From: Roseateles amylovorans
GTDB taxonomy: Bacteria; Pseudomonadota; Gammaproteobacteria; Burkholderiales; Burkholderiaceae_C
NCBI RefSeq assembly: GCF_025398155.2
Contig: NZ_CP104562.2
Span: 1 to 64,000 of the forward strand
Reading direction: 5' to 3'
Length of the DNA: 64,000 nt
Both the position numbers and the translations under genes were made by a program. The notes under the pieces were generated by a model. It was not told the origin of the DNA, ran no database searches, and saw only the letters and a list, made by a program, of their open reading frames with translations. Shown here in pieces: positions 53,988 through 62,246 of this stretch (position 1 is its first letter; the number at the start of each line of letters is the position of its first letter).

Positions 53988-56111
53988 TCAGGGCACGCTG
54001 AAGCCGGTGAGCGCCTTCGGGAACTTCAGCAGCCACAGCCGGGTGGTGCGGTCGATCTCGCTGCCACGCGTCACCCGCACGCCCACCGCGCCGGCGGTGC
54101 AGGCGCCGTTGCTGGCGATCACGCCGTTGACGTCCACGCTGCATTCGGTCGGATCGCCGGCGATCGGCTTGCCGGCGGCATCGACCAGGCTGGTACGCAA
54201 GCCGAAGTCGTTGTCGTTGATCAGGGCCAGCGTCTGCGTGTCCACCAAGGCCAGGCCTTCGGCCTTCTCGGCCTTCCAGCCAGCGGCATTCAGGTCCAGC
54301 AACACCGTCTTCTTCAGCTTCACGACATTGGCCCAGGTCGTGGCGGCCGCCGTGCTGCCGTCGATGCTGTTCTTCTCCAGATCGATGCCGATGGCCGCGA
54401 TGTCCGTCGCCGCGGCCGGCACCTCCACCAGCATCAGGAAGTTGCGCACCGCACCGGACGCATCCGCACCTTGTTCGATGACGATGAACTTGCCGCCGCC
54501 CAGCGACACCAGGTCACCCAGCTTGGCGCTGCCGGTGCGGTTGCGGTCCCACTTCTCGCCCTTGGCGGCCAGCGGATAGCTCAGCGGATAGGCGTAGAGC
54601 CGGGAGGTCTCGGTCTTGGGATCGAACTCGATCCAGCGCGCGAACTGCGCAAAGTCGCGCACCTTGACCTTGTCGGTGTTCTTGCCGTCCTGGTCCAGGT
54701 CACTGCTGTCCACCACCTCGACGCTCTTGCCGGCGGTGTCCACCGGGTCGATCGGGCTTTGCAGGAAGCCGTGCAGCTTGCCGGTGGCGGTGTCCAGCGC
54801 GAGGCCTTCCATGCCGCGATTGGGGCGCCGGTGCTTGAGCACTTCGGGCAGGCTGCCGGCGGTGCTGCCGGGCGCATAGCGCTTGAGGATCTGGCCGGTG
54901 GCCGCGTCGATCTTGACGATGAACGGCCCGTATTCGTCGGACGTCCAGAACACCTTGGCAGCGGCGTCATAGACCAGGGTCTCGCTGTCCAGGCCCTGGG
55001 CATCGAAGCCGGCTTTGTCGCCGTCGTATTTCAGGCTGTCATTCAAAGGGACTTCCGCACTGCTGCCGACGGCACCGAACGGCAGCGGGCGGCCGCTGAT
55101 GCGTGCGCCGGCCTCGCTCTTGATCGGGGTGAGGCTGGAGATCACCGCCCCTTGCGCGCCCAGCGTGACGACGCCGATGGACGGCGTGAAGCTGGGCGAC
55201 GGGAACATCTTGGTCGCCACCACGGCGCCGGTGTCCGGGCGGGGCGCCATCGGGCTGTCGCCGTTGGGACCGCGGTCGGTGATGCCCCAGAACTCCATCG
55301 CGCCATCGGCATTGCGGCCCTTGTAGACCAGGCCCGAGCCGACCGCCGGGAAGAAGCCCTTCGGAAAGTCCTTCTTCGCCCCGGCATTGCCGCCTTCATA
55401 AGGCACGTACTGGCTGTCGGTGGCCTGCACCTGGAATTTGGTGATGGTGACGGTTCCACCCGCGCTGTCCTGGGCGCTGCTGCTGGTGCCGGTCTTGCCG
55501 AGGTAGGCCGCCAGCGTGGCCTCGTAATGCTCGACAGCGGCTCCGCGACGGGTGGCGCTCATCGCGCGGGCGCTATAGGGCTGGCCATAGGCGTCGGTCT
55601 GTGCGGCGGGCAGCAGGCTGGCGAGAGCGGTGTCGAAGGCAGTCGCGGCGGCCGCGAAGTCCAGGGTCTTGCCGGCCAAGGTGTCCGCAACAGCGGCGGG
55701 GATCCGGATGCCGTTGGACGGGTCATCGTCCTCGTCCAGCGTTTGCAGGAACACGAGTCGGTTCTGCAGCGGCGCATCGGTCAGGGTATTGGTTCCAGCG
55801 AGGTCCGACACCGCGATGTTGGGGGTGCACGCAGCAGTCCCCAGCGCAATGCCGCCGACGCTGAAGCTCACCGTGTCCCCGGTTTTGCAGGACAGGACAC
55901 CGCCCGCGGCGGTCTTGCCCACCGTGGCCGATGGCGACGCGCTGAAGCTCACGCCCTCCACCGGACCATCCAGCAGCCGCGCCTGGATCACCGCAGGAGA
56001 GGGCGTCTGGTTGGTGTTGCCATCGCCACCGCAACCGGCCAGCAGCGCCGCGCTCAACGCGAGCAGTGCCGGCGGTGCGGTGCGAACGGTGGCCGAGCTG
56101 AAGCGGCGCAT
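53988..56111 (-). CDS. Phytase-like-domain (esterase-like) lipoprotein
   Basis: This 707-residue lipoprotein (lipobox LLAGC, Cys near 27) has a poorly conserved N-terminal third and a PF13449-type esterase-like phytase domain over about 190-690. Typical pieces: FWGITDRGPNGDS, GFDAQGLDSETLVYD, FWTSDEYGPFIVKIDAATGQ, NRGMEGLALDTATGKLHGFL, KAEGLALVDTQTLALINDND. These six-bladed-propeller proteins are envelope-associated; the true substrate is mostly unknown and phytase activity is not assured. The start at 56111 puts the signal in usual form; ATG 56195 would add 28 Thr/Pro-rich residues. It is divergent from no gene; upstream is the CATCAG repeat region. Confidence 0.82.
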   Translation of the reverse strand: MRRFSSATVRTAPPALLALSAALLAGCGGDGNTNQTPSPAVIQARLLDGPVEGVSFSASPSATVGKTAAGGVLSCKTGDTVSFSVGGIALGTAACTPNIAVSDLAGTNTLTDAPLQNRLVFLQTLDEDDDPSNGIRIPAAVADTLAGKTLDFAAAATAFDTALASLLPAAQTDAYGQPYSARAMSATRRGAAVEHYEATLAAYLGKTGTSSSAQDSAGGTVTITKFQVQATDSQYVPYEGGNAGAKKDFPKGFFPAVGSGLVYKGRNADGAMEFWGITDRGPNGDSPMAPRPDTGAVVATKMFPSPSFTPSIGVVTLGAQGAVISSLTPIKSEAGARISGRPLPFGAVGSSAEVPLNDSLKYDGDKAGFDAQGLDSETLVYDAAAKVFWTSDEYGPFIVKIDAATGQILKRYAPGSTAGSLPEVLKHRRPNRGMEGLALDTATGKLHGFLQSPIDPVDTAGKSVEVVDSSDLDQDGKNTDKVKVRDFAQFARWIEFDPKTETSRLYAYPLSYPLAAKGEKWDRNRTGSAKLGDLVSLGGGKFIVIEQGADASGAVRNFLMLVEVPAAATDIAAIGIDLEKNSIDGSTAAATTWANVVKLKKTVLLDLNAAGWKAEKAEGLALVDTQTLALINDNDFGLRTSLVDAAGKPIAGDPTECSVDVNGVIASNGACTAGAVGVRVTRGSEIDRTTRLWLLKFPKALTGFSVP

Positions 56112-56324
56112 GCCAGTGGTTGGCGGGGCGGTCGTGACGGCTGCGGCGGAGGCGTTGGGGGTGGAGGTCGGCGTGCGGGTCGGCGTGGTGGGCATGGCGC
56201 TGTGGACGGATGATCAGAACAGCCCGGCACGCTAGGCAACGCCCATGACAGCGCCATGAATCCGCAACAAAACCGACACACGGAACAACCCTGATCGACA
56301 GGCGTCCAGGCCCCTCCACGCGCC

Positions 56325-56401
56325 TCTCAGCGAGCCATTGCCCAGCCATCAGCGGGGCATCAGCGAGCCATCAGCCATTCATCAGCCAGGCATCAGCAGG
56401 C
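56325..56401 (+). repeat. Seven-unit 11-bp tandem repeat (CATCAGCGAGC type)
   Basis: Units start at 56325, 56336, 56347, 56358, 56369, 56380 and 56391, exactly 11 bp apart. Five carry CATCAG, and the first two are degenerate (TCTCAG, CATTGC). The array lies in the 456-bp non-coding gap between the phytase-like and BON genes. No DnaA-box similarity. Function unknown. Confidence 0.75.
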
Positions 56402-56506
56402 AACCGCGTCCAACGGCGACGAAACGCGCCCCACAGCGATGGGAAGCAAGGCGGACAAACAATGCCCCAGCGGAGTCCCGCGACGATCGCATTCCCCAAC
56501 GAGAAA

Positions 56507-56543
56507 GCCCCGGGAACGCGCGCCATCGACGCGGTCCCGGGGC
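56507..56543 (-). terminator. Intrinsic terminator of the BON-domain gene
   Basis: GCCCCGGGA (56507-56515) pairs with TCCCGGGGC (56535-56543). On the minus strand TTTCTCG follows, 25 bp after the BON gene stop. Confidence 0.75.
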
Positions 56544-56567
56544 CCCGGTCCAACGGCTGGAGAGGGA

Positions 56568-57014
56568 TCAGCCGTTGACCTTGATGCGGTTGTTGACCGA
56601 CTGCACGCCCTTGGCGGCCAGCGCCAGGGAACCGGCACGGTCGCGCGCGGCCAGGTCCGGTGCGGTGCCGTCGAGCACCACATGACCCCGTTCGGTTTCC
56701 ACCTTCACATCAAGGGCGCTGAGCTTCGGATCGCCGGCCAGTGCGGTCTTGATGGTGGTGGTGATCTGGGCGTCATCGACGGCGGCGCCCACCTTGTCGG
56801 CGGTCCGGTCCATCTTGTTGCCCATGTTGTCCATGGCCTGCCGAGTGTCTTCCTTGGCCTGCTCGGACTTCTGTTCCATCTTCGCCATGCCGTCGTCCAG
56901 GCGCTGGCCGGCGGTGCGGCCATCGTCCTCACGGCCACAGGCGGCCAGGGCGACGGCAGCAATGACGGCGGGCAGGATCATCAGGGCGGGGCGGGCGTGT
57001 CGGTCTTGCTTCAT
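56568..57014 (-). CDS. BON-domain lipoprotein
   Basis: The product is a 148-residue lipoprotein (signal ending VALAACGRE, Cys near 26). A Lys/Glu-rich helical linker (about 30-75) leads to one BON domain (about 82-147; ITTTIKTALAGDPKLSALDV, GHVVLDGTAPDLAARDRA, VQSVNNRIKV). BON domains are thought to attach to phospholipid or partner proteins; OsmY-like members respond to osmotic and envelope stress. AAGGAG precedes the ATG by six bases. A perfect inverted repeat about 190 bp upstream may be its operator. Confidence 0.88.
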   Translation of the reverse strand: MKQDRHARPALMILPAVIAAVALAACGREDDGRTAGQRLDDGMAKMEQKSEQAKEDTRQAMDNMGNKMDRTADKVGAAVDDAQITTTIKTALAGDPKLSALDVKVETERGHVVLDGTAPDLAARDRAGSLALAAKGVQSVNNRIKVNG

Positions 57015-57412
57015 GTCGGGCTCCTTGGGAGGTCTTCACGGTGTGTCCGGGATCCGGATGCGGCGCGAAGCGCAGACATCGGTGCGACGTCGTGCATCGG
57101 TCCTGAGTCGAGATGGCTCGAGGCCATGGCTTCACTGTAGGCAGCCCGTCGGCGGCGCGGGGTCGGCTCGCGCCACGATGTCAGGTCGTACGGCGACGCG
57201 GTGGGCTGTAGGCCCGCACCTACAGCCGCAGCGCGCGGATGACCGGCAGCGCAAAGCGCTCTTCGCCGTCCACTAGCCCGCGATCCGCAACGCGACGAGC
57301 GACGAGCGGATTGCGGATTGCGGAGTGCGGGATTCGGGAAGAGGGAAGCGCTCGAAGATTCAGAGCGACGTCGCCGAGCGCGCCAGCGTAGCCGGCGCAA
57401 TGAACGCCGTCG
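57015..57412. other. Non-coding gap between BON gene and histidine kinase gene
   Basis: No gene is supported. It contains the inverted repeat at 57204-57227, a further CTGTAGG at 57135-57141, and a short run of repeated GCGGATT/GCGGAGT-like units near 57305-57340. Confidence 0.5.
57204..57227. promoter_or_regulatory. Perfect 9-bp inverted repeat with TGTAGG half-sites
   Basis: GGCTGTAGG and CCTACAGCC flank a 6-base spacer. A related TGTAGGAC-N18-GTCCTACA lies at 60877-60910, upstream of other small envelope genes. Both could be operators for a regulator such as the NarL-type protein at 58855, or RNA hairpins. Confidence 0.45.
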
Positions 57413-58810
57413 TCAGAAGGTCGGGAGGTCCGCCGGCACCGGCGGTGCATCCTCGGACAGCGGCAACCAGGCGCGGATCACGGTGCCCTGCCCCGGCGCG
57501 CTTTGCAGCTGCAGCTGTCCCCGTTCCGCCTCGACCCGGAAGCGCATGCCCAGCAGACCGTGGGAGCCGAGGTTCATCTGCGCCGGATCGAAGCCGCAGC
57601 CGTTGTCGCTCACGCTGACCAGCGCCTGCGCGTACTCGCGCTTGAGCATGACCTTCGCATGAGTGGCCTGGGCATATTTGGACATGTTGGTGAGCGCCTC
57701 CTGCACCAGGCGGAAGGCGGTGAGCTGCGCGCTGCGCGGGAGCTGCACGCCCTCTTCCAGCTCCAGGTCGATCGGCACGCCCAGACGCTCCGCGCTTTCC
57801 CGGCAGAGGATTTCCAGCGCCGCCACCAGACCCAGTTGATCCAAGGTGGACGGACGCAGGTCCTCGATGATCCGGCGCTTCAGCGCAATGCCGCTGTTGA
57901 GCGTTTCGGTCAGGTGGGTGAGCCGTTGCATCAGCTCCGGTGCGCCCGCCTGCAGCTTGGGCCGCAGCCGCGCCACATCCAGCTTGGCCGCGGTGAGCAG
58001 GGCGCCGAGCTCGTCGTGCAGGTCGCGCGCCAGGCGGGCCCGCTCGTCCTCGCGGGCCGTCTGCAGATGTCGGGCCAGCTGGGTGAGTTCGGCGGTGCGC
58101 CGGCCGACCTCCACTTCCAGCAGGTCCCGCTCCGCACGCATGTCCTGCTGCTGGCGCTCGCGCTGCTCATCCATTGCGCGGCTCTTGCGCAGGAACAGGC
58201 CGAAGACAAGCAGGCTGATCAGCGTCATCGCCGCCACGCCAATGCGATTGAGCATCAGCGTGTCGTAGACCTGCGCCGTGCCGAGGGCGATGCGGTTGTT
58301 CTCGTCGGCCAGCAGCTCGGCCGAACGCCGCCGGATCAGCTCCATCTGGTCGCGGCCGATGTCGGTCATCATGAGCGTCTGGGCCGCCTGGACCCGGCCG
58401 TCCTGGTGAAGCTTGAGCACCTCCTGCAGCTCGCTCAGCTTGGCGCTGACGGCGGCCGCGATCTCCTTGCTGCGGCGCTCCGCATCCGGCGCGTCCACCT
58501 GCGAGTACATGCGCTGCAGCGCATCCAGGCCCTTGGACGCGTCTTCCGCCGCGAAGCGGTAGGGATCCAGGTATTCGGGTCGACCAGTGATGAGGTAGCC
58601 GCGCTGGCCGGACTCGGCATCGGTCACCCGCGCCGTCAGCCGGACCAGTTCCACCCGGGCGCGGTTAAGCGTGGCCAAGCGATCCATCTGCGAGATCGCG
58701 CCGAAATAGGCGAGCTCACTGATGAGCACCATCAACAGCGCGACAAACAATCCGAGCGGCAAGGCCCAGGTCTTGCTTCCGATATTGGCGACAGTCTCTT
58801 TCAGACTCAT
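57413..58810 (-). CDS. CHASE3-domain histidine kinase (HisKA_3 type)
   Basis: This 465-residue inner-membrane sensor kinase has a first helix near 15-38, a periplasmic CHASE3 domain (about 40-175; TDAESGQRGYLITGRPEYL is diagnostic), a second helix near 185-205, a coiled-coil with cytoplasmic basic patch, HisKA_3 (REDERARLARDLHDELGALL with the phospho-His) and a HATPase domain (QEALTNMSKYAQATHAKVML, VSDNGCGFDP, GLLGMRFRVEAERGQL). It is divergent from the NarL-type regulator at 58855, with only 44 bp between starts, so the pair is almost certainly cognate. The signal is unknown. Confidence 0.93.
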   Translation of the reverse strand: MSLKETVANIGSKTWALPLGLFVALLMVLISELAYFGAISQMDRLATLNRARVELVRLTARVTDAESGQRGYLITGRPEYLDPYRFAAEDASKGLDALQRMYSQVDAPDAERRSKEIAAAVSAKLSELQEVLKLHQDGRVQAAQTLMMTDIGRDQMELIRRRSAELLADENNRIALGTAQVYDTLMLNRIGVAAMTLISLLVFGLFLRKSRAMDEQRERQQQDMRAERDLLEVEVGRRTAELTQLARHLQTAREDERARLARDLHDELGALLTAAKLDVARLRPKLQAGAPELMQRLTHLTETLNSGIALKRRIIEDLRPSTLDQLGLVAALEILCRESAERLGVPIDLELEEGVQLPRSAQLTAFRLVQEALTNMSKYAQATHAKVMLKREYAQALVSVSDNGCGFDPAQMNLGSHGLLGMRFRVEAERGQLQLQSAPGQGTVIRAWLPLSEDAPPVPADLPTF

Positions 58811-58854
58811 CCTCTACACTCCCTTGAGCGATACGCTCACTAGAAATCGCCACC

Positions 58855-59487
58855 ATGATCCGAATCGCCATCGTTGATGACCACGCAATTGTCCGTGCCG
58901 GTTTACGGCAATTTCTTTCCGAACAGGTCGATTTGCGCGTCACCGGCGAAGCCAGCTCCGGCCGTGAAGCGCTGGACCTGCTGCGCGCGGGCGAAGTCGA
59001 CGTCATGTTGATGGACCTCTCCCTGCCGGACCAGAGCGGGGTGGAAACGCTGGCGGCCATCAAGGCGCGCAAGCCGGAACTGCCGGTGCTGATCCTCAGC
59101 GGCTTTCCCGAAACCCACTACGCCACCACCTTGCTGCGCCAGGGCGCGAGCGGCTATCTGAACAAGGAATGCGATCCCGAAGAGATCGCCACGGCCATCC
59201 GCACCGTGTTCCGCGGCCGCAAGTACATCACGCCCGCCGTGGCCGAACTGCTGGCCGAAGGGCTGGGGGCTTCCCCCGATCAGGCCGCTCACGACACGCT
59301 GTCCGAGCGCGAACTGCAGGTCTTCCTGCGACTGGCCCGCGGCGAGACCGTCGGCCACATCGCCGACGGCATGTCGCTGAGCGTGAAGACCGTCAGCACC
59401 TACCGTTCCCGGGTGCTGGAAAAGCTCAGTCTCAACACCAACAGCGAACTCACCTACTACGCGTTGAAGAACGGCCTGATCGAGTGA
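58855..59487 (+). CDS. NarL/FixJ-type response regulator
   Basis: This 210-residue regulator has a complete receiver (DD at 8-9, phospho-acceptor in VDVMLMDLSLPDQSG, Ser in LILSGFPE, Lys in GYLNKECDPEE) and a LuxR-type helix-turn-helix (TLSERELQVFLRLARGETVG, MSLSVKTVSTYRSRVLEKLS). All catalytic positions are kept, unlike the regulators at 10078 and 18999. It pairs with the divergent CHASE3 kinase. Targets may include the nearby BON genes, judging only by proximity and shared inverted repeats. Confidence 0.94.
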   Translation: MIRIAIVDDHAIVRAGLRQFLSEQVDLRVTGEASSGREALDLLRAGEVDVMLMDLSLPDQSGVETLAAIKARKPELPVLILSGFPETHYATTLLRQGASGYLNKECDPEEIATAIRTVFRGRKYITPAVAELLAEGLGASPDQAAHDTLSERELQVFLRLARGETVGHIADGMSLSVKTVSTYRSRVLEKLSLNTNSELTYYALKNGLIE

Positions 59488-59533
59488 GGCCGTGAGCGGG
59501 CGGCCGCAGGCGCCTGCGCCTGCCGTCCCCGCG

Positions 59534-59971
59534 TCAAGCGACGGGCACGGCATGGCCGTCGCCGTCCGGATCGCGTCCGTCCGCCAACGTGCGGCAGTAG
59601 GCCAGCAGGTCCTCCAGCTCCTCGGATTTGTCGAACACCTTGTGCGCGCCCAGCGCCATGCAGCGCTGCCGCATGTCCGGCGTGGCGTAGTTGCTCAGCA
59701 CCACGCGGTGCGCGCCGGGCAACTCCTGACTGGCGGCGCGAAGCACATTCAGCCCGGTGCCCTGCTGCAGGAAGATGTCGATGATCAGGAGATCGCAGCG
59801 GCGATCCGGCTCGGACGACAGCCAACGGATCGCGCTGCCTTCGTCCACCGCATGGCCGAGCACACGCAGATCGACCATCTCTTCGAGCGTCGCGACCAGG
59901 TTCTCCCGGATCACGGCGTTGTCCTCGACCAGAAAGCAGGTGAGCGCAGCGGTGTCGGGGTGGACGTCCAT
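59534..59971 (-). CDS. Stand-alone receiver-domain protein (CheY-like)
   Basis: This 145-residue protein is a single receiver: TCFLVEDNAVIRENLVATLE with the acidic pair E16-D17, phospho-acceptor in CDLLIIDIFLQQGTG, Ser in VVLSNYA and Lys in HKVFDKSEELEDLL. A short Asp/Gly tail ends the protein. With no output domain, it probably acts by protein contact or as a phosphate sink for the CHASE3 kinase 1.5 kb away. It is convergent with the NarL-type regulator (46 bp between ends). The rest of 59972-60240 shows no gene. Confidence 0.88.
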   Translation of the reverse strand: MDVHPDTAALTCFLVEDNAVIRENLVATLEEMVDLRVLGHAVDEGSAIRWLSSEPDRRCDLLIIDIFLQQGTGLNVLRAASQELPGAHRVVLSNYATPDMRQRCMALGAHKVFDKSEELEDLLAYCRTLADGRDPDGDGHAVPVA

Positions 59972-60240
59972 GGCGAAGGGGGGCTCGGGGGCTGAAGCGA
60001 TGCGGGCGCCAGGTCACCAGCTCAGTCAGGCCGGTCCAGGGGATCGGTCAACGTGGCACGGTGGACGATGCGCACAACCTGCGGGAATCGAGGCGACATC
60101 GACGCGAAGCCGGCACGGGGCCGAACGCGGCGGGCACCAGAAATGGGGGCGCGCGAACGGTCAGCGCACCGAAGCACGCGGACTGTTCGCGCTGTCCGGC
60201 GATGGGCATTCACCCATCCGCCGGGATCAGGGTCGCGGCA

Positions 60241-60558
60241 TCAGTTACGGATGGCGATCTCGTTCTTGACGCGCTTCACGCCCTTCACATCGCGGGCGAT
60301 GCGCTCGGCCATGCTCTTTTCCGTGGCGCTCTTGGCAAAGCCCGACAGCATCACCTCGCCCTGCAGCGTTTCCACGCTGATGGACGACGCGTCGACCGTC
60401 TTGGCTTCGACGAACTTGGCCTTCACCGCGGTGGTGATGCCGGCATCGTCGACATACTCGCCGACCGACGACTGTCCGCGGGTGACCGCGCAGCCGGGCA
60501 ACAAGGTCAGGGCGCCCACAGCAGTGGCCAGGGCGAGAACGGTGGCTCGAATCATCAT
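60241..60558 (-). CDS. Small BON-domain lipoprotein
   Basis: This 105-residue protein has a lipoprotein signal (LTLLPGCAV, Cys near 22) and one BON domain (about 38-105; GITTAVKAKFVEAKTVDASS, GEVMLSGFAKSATEKSMAER, VKRVKNEIAI). Two adjacent ATG codons occur; the first (60558) has AAGGAG seven bases upstream. It is a shorter cousin of the BON lipoprotein at 56568. The small gene at 60590 lies 31 bp upstream on the same strand and is probably co-transcribed. Confidence 0.88.
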   Translation of the reverse strand: MMIRATVLALATAVGALTLLPGCAVTRGQSSVGEYVDDAGITTAVKAKFVEAKTVDASSISVETLQGEVMLSGFAKSATEKSMAERIARDVKGVKRVKNEIAIRN

Positions 60559-60589
60559 GTTGATCTCCTTGTCGATGACAGACACTGGC

Positions 60590-60787
60590 TCACGCGGCGT
60601 GGCGGGGATTCGACACGACGGCAGGGGCCGGTTCGGCAAACGTCACGGGGGCGTGGTCCAGCAGATAGGGCAATGCCGCTTCCAGTCCCAGCACCGGATC
60701 GCTGTCATCGAGGGCGGTCCAAAGGACCTGGCAATCGCTGCTCGCGGTGAGGGTGGCGTAAGACTGGAAATGATCGGCGTGGCTCAT
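60590..60787 (-). CDS. Small protein of unknown function upstream of the BON gene
   Basis: This 65-residue protein, MSHADHFQSYATLTASSDCQ then VLGLEAALPYLLDHAPVTFA, has no signal or known domain. A strong AAGGAG lies eight bases before the ATG. Its position 31 bp ahead of the BON gene, and an inverted repeat 90 bp upstream, support a real gene in a two-gene transcript. Confidence 0.6.
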   Translation of the reverse strand: MSHADHFQSYATLTASSDCQVLWTALDDSDPVLGLEAALPYLLDHAPVTFAEPAPAVVSNPRHAA

Positions 60788-60876
60788 CTGTCGGCTCCTT
60801 GCGTCCCGTTTGACGCGCTGGAACTCACTTTACGCATGCCGAACATGGCGGCCTGTAGTCAGCGTCCGCGACCGCT

Positions 60877-60910
60877 TGTAGGACAAACGGCTGTGCGGCT
60901 GCGTCCTACA
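60877..60910. promoter_or_regulatory. Inverted repeat TGTAGGAC-N18-GTCCTACA
   Basis: Perfect 8-bp arms at 60877-60884 and 60903-60910 lie between divergent starts (60787 minus and 60968 plus). They share TGTAGG with the repeat at 57204. A further CTGTAG at 60853-60858 lies nearby. Candidate operator. Confidence 0.45.
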
Positions 60911-60967
60911 TCTGCTCGCGCCGGACCCCGACAGGCCCCGCCACGGGTGCTGCCTACGATTCAGGCC

Positions 60968-61381
60968 ATGGACAAGAACATCATGAGCGCGACGTTGGGC
61001 AGCGCCACTCCCCCGCTTTCGATCCCGACCCCCCACGCTTGCGCGCAGGCAGGCATGTCGTTTGCGGCGGCACCGGCCGCGCCGGGATTCAAGACCTCTC
61101 GTTGTGTGGATGCGGAGTTGCTGCTGTCGACGCCGCTGACCGTGGTGGTCTGCGCCCGCCTGGACTACGCCGTGGCCGATGGCACGTTGACGTCGCACGA
61201 GGTGGCCCTGGTGATCCCGCGCAGCCGCTGCCAGGGCGATCATCCTTACTGGCCGGCCCTGCTGGCCGCCGCGCAGGAACACTGGCACCGCTGCCCGGGC
61301 CATGCGCATCGACTGCTGGTGCGGGTCCACGGCGAATGGCAGACCATCCTGTCGGCCCAGATGCTGGAACGCGCGCACTGA
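60968..61381 (+). CDS. Protein of unknown function
   Basis: This 137-residue soluble protein was not recognised. After a Ser/Pro/Ala-rich start (1-45) it has a compact part with LLLSTPLTVVVCARLDYAVA, SHEVALVIPRSRCQGDHPYW and AHRLLVRVHGEWQTILSAQM, suggesting an alpha/beta fold. ATG 60968 is the likely start, with a weak ribosome-binding site; ATG 61055 (MSFAAAPAAPG) is possible. It is divergent from the small gene at 60787. Confidence 0.55.
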   Translation: MDKNIMSATLGSATPPLSIPTPHACAQAGMSFAAAPAAPGFKTSRCVDAELLLSTPLTVVVCARLDYAVADGTLTSHEVALVIPRSRCQGDHPYWPALLAAAQEHWHRCPGHAHRLLVRVHGEWQTILSAQMLERAH

Positions 61382-61602
61382 GGGTCAGCGCCCACCCGGC
61401 GCGCGACGCTGCTTCTTCTTTACAGCGCGGCAGCAAAGCCGACAGCCAGCAGACGGCCGGACGGGCAGGCCAGTGGGGATAATGCGCTGTGGGCCGTCCA
61501 GGTCCGATGACGATGATGATCCAGCGCCCCATCCCCACTCCATCCACGATCCCCTCCGTTCCCCCTGTCCGAGCCGCCGGACATGAGCGATCCGCGCGCC
61601 CT

Positions 61603-62193
61603 ATGCGCTGGCTGCGGCGCACCTGCGTGGCCTGCGCCGTGGCGCTGGTCGCCGGCTGTAGCGGCTTTGGGGGCGACGGCGCGGGCGCCCGCAAGAACTC
61701 GGTCTATCAGAATGAGCGTTTCCAGGCGGATGAGACCTTCTCCCGGCTGTTCGACGCCAATGTTGAAGACACCTGCGAAGCGGCGCGCCGGGCCCTGTTG
61801 AGCCAGGGCTATGTGATCAACCTCGCCCAGCCAGCGTCCATCACTGGCAGCAAGCGCTTCCAGCCGGAAGGCGAAGTGCATGTGGAGATCAGCTTCAACA
61901 TCGTCTGCGTGCCTGAGGCCGGCGGCGGCAAGTTGGCGACCGCCTATGTGTCGGCGCTGCAGGACCGCTACACCGTCAAGCGGAGCACCAACTCCACCAG
62001 CCTGGGGGTGAGCGCGATCGGCTCGATCTCGGTCCCCTTGTCGTCGACCTCCGAATCGCTGGTGAAGGTCGCCTCGGAAACCATCCCCGCCGGCCAGTTC
62101 TACGACCGCTTCTTTGCCCTCATGCAGCGGCTGTTGAAGGACCAGAGCGGCGGCACTCCGGAATCCTTCGGCGGCGGCGGCGGGAATCCATGA
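61603..62193 (+). CDS. DUF2242-family lipoprotein
   Basis: This 196-residue lipoprotein (signal ending ALVAGCSGF, Cys near 17) contains the DUF2242 pattern: FDANVEDTCEAARRALLSQG, FQPEGEVHVEISFNIVCVPE, TAYVSALQDRYTVKRSTNST and SLVKVASETIPAGQFYDRFF. The family is found mostly in betaproteobacteria and has no known function. ATG 61603 gives a normal signal; earlier in-frame ATGs would add up to 38 residues. Its 3' end carries the hairpin that serves the convergent peptidase gene. Confidence 0.82.
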   Translation: MRWLRRTCVACAVALVAGCSGFGGDGAGARKNSVYQNERFQADETFSRLFDANVEDTCEAARRALLSQGYVINLAQPASITGSKRFQPEGEVHVEISFNIVCVPEAGGGKLATAYVSALQDRYTVKRSTNSTSLGVSAIGSISVPLSSTSESLVKVASETIPAGQFYDRFFALMQRLLKDQSGGTPESFGGGGGNP

Positions 62194-62216
62194 AAAAGGC
62201 GTCCCGCAGGACGCCT
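62192..62216 (-). terminator. Intrinsic terminator of the M3 peptidase gene
   Basis: AGGCGTCC (62197-62204) pairs with GGACGCCT (62209-62216) around CGCA. On the minus strand five T follow. It starts at the last base pairs of the DUF2242 gene and may work in both directions. Confidence 0.8.
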
Positions 62217-62246
62217 GGTTGAGCCTGCGCAATCGCGCACTCGACC

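Noticed and set aside
53770..53990. Candidate PIP box upstream of effector-like protein 2
   Set aside because: The best match is TTCG-N16-AGCG, with a poor second half, so type III regulation cannot be claimed.
59972..60240. Short minus-strand frame of about 60 codons
   Set aside because: It is Arg-rich with no ribosome-binding site or homologous motif.
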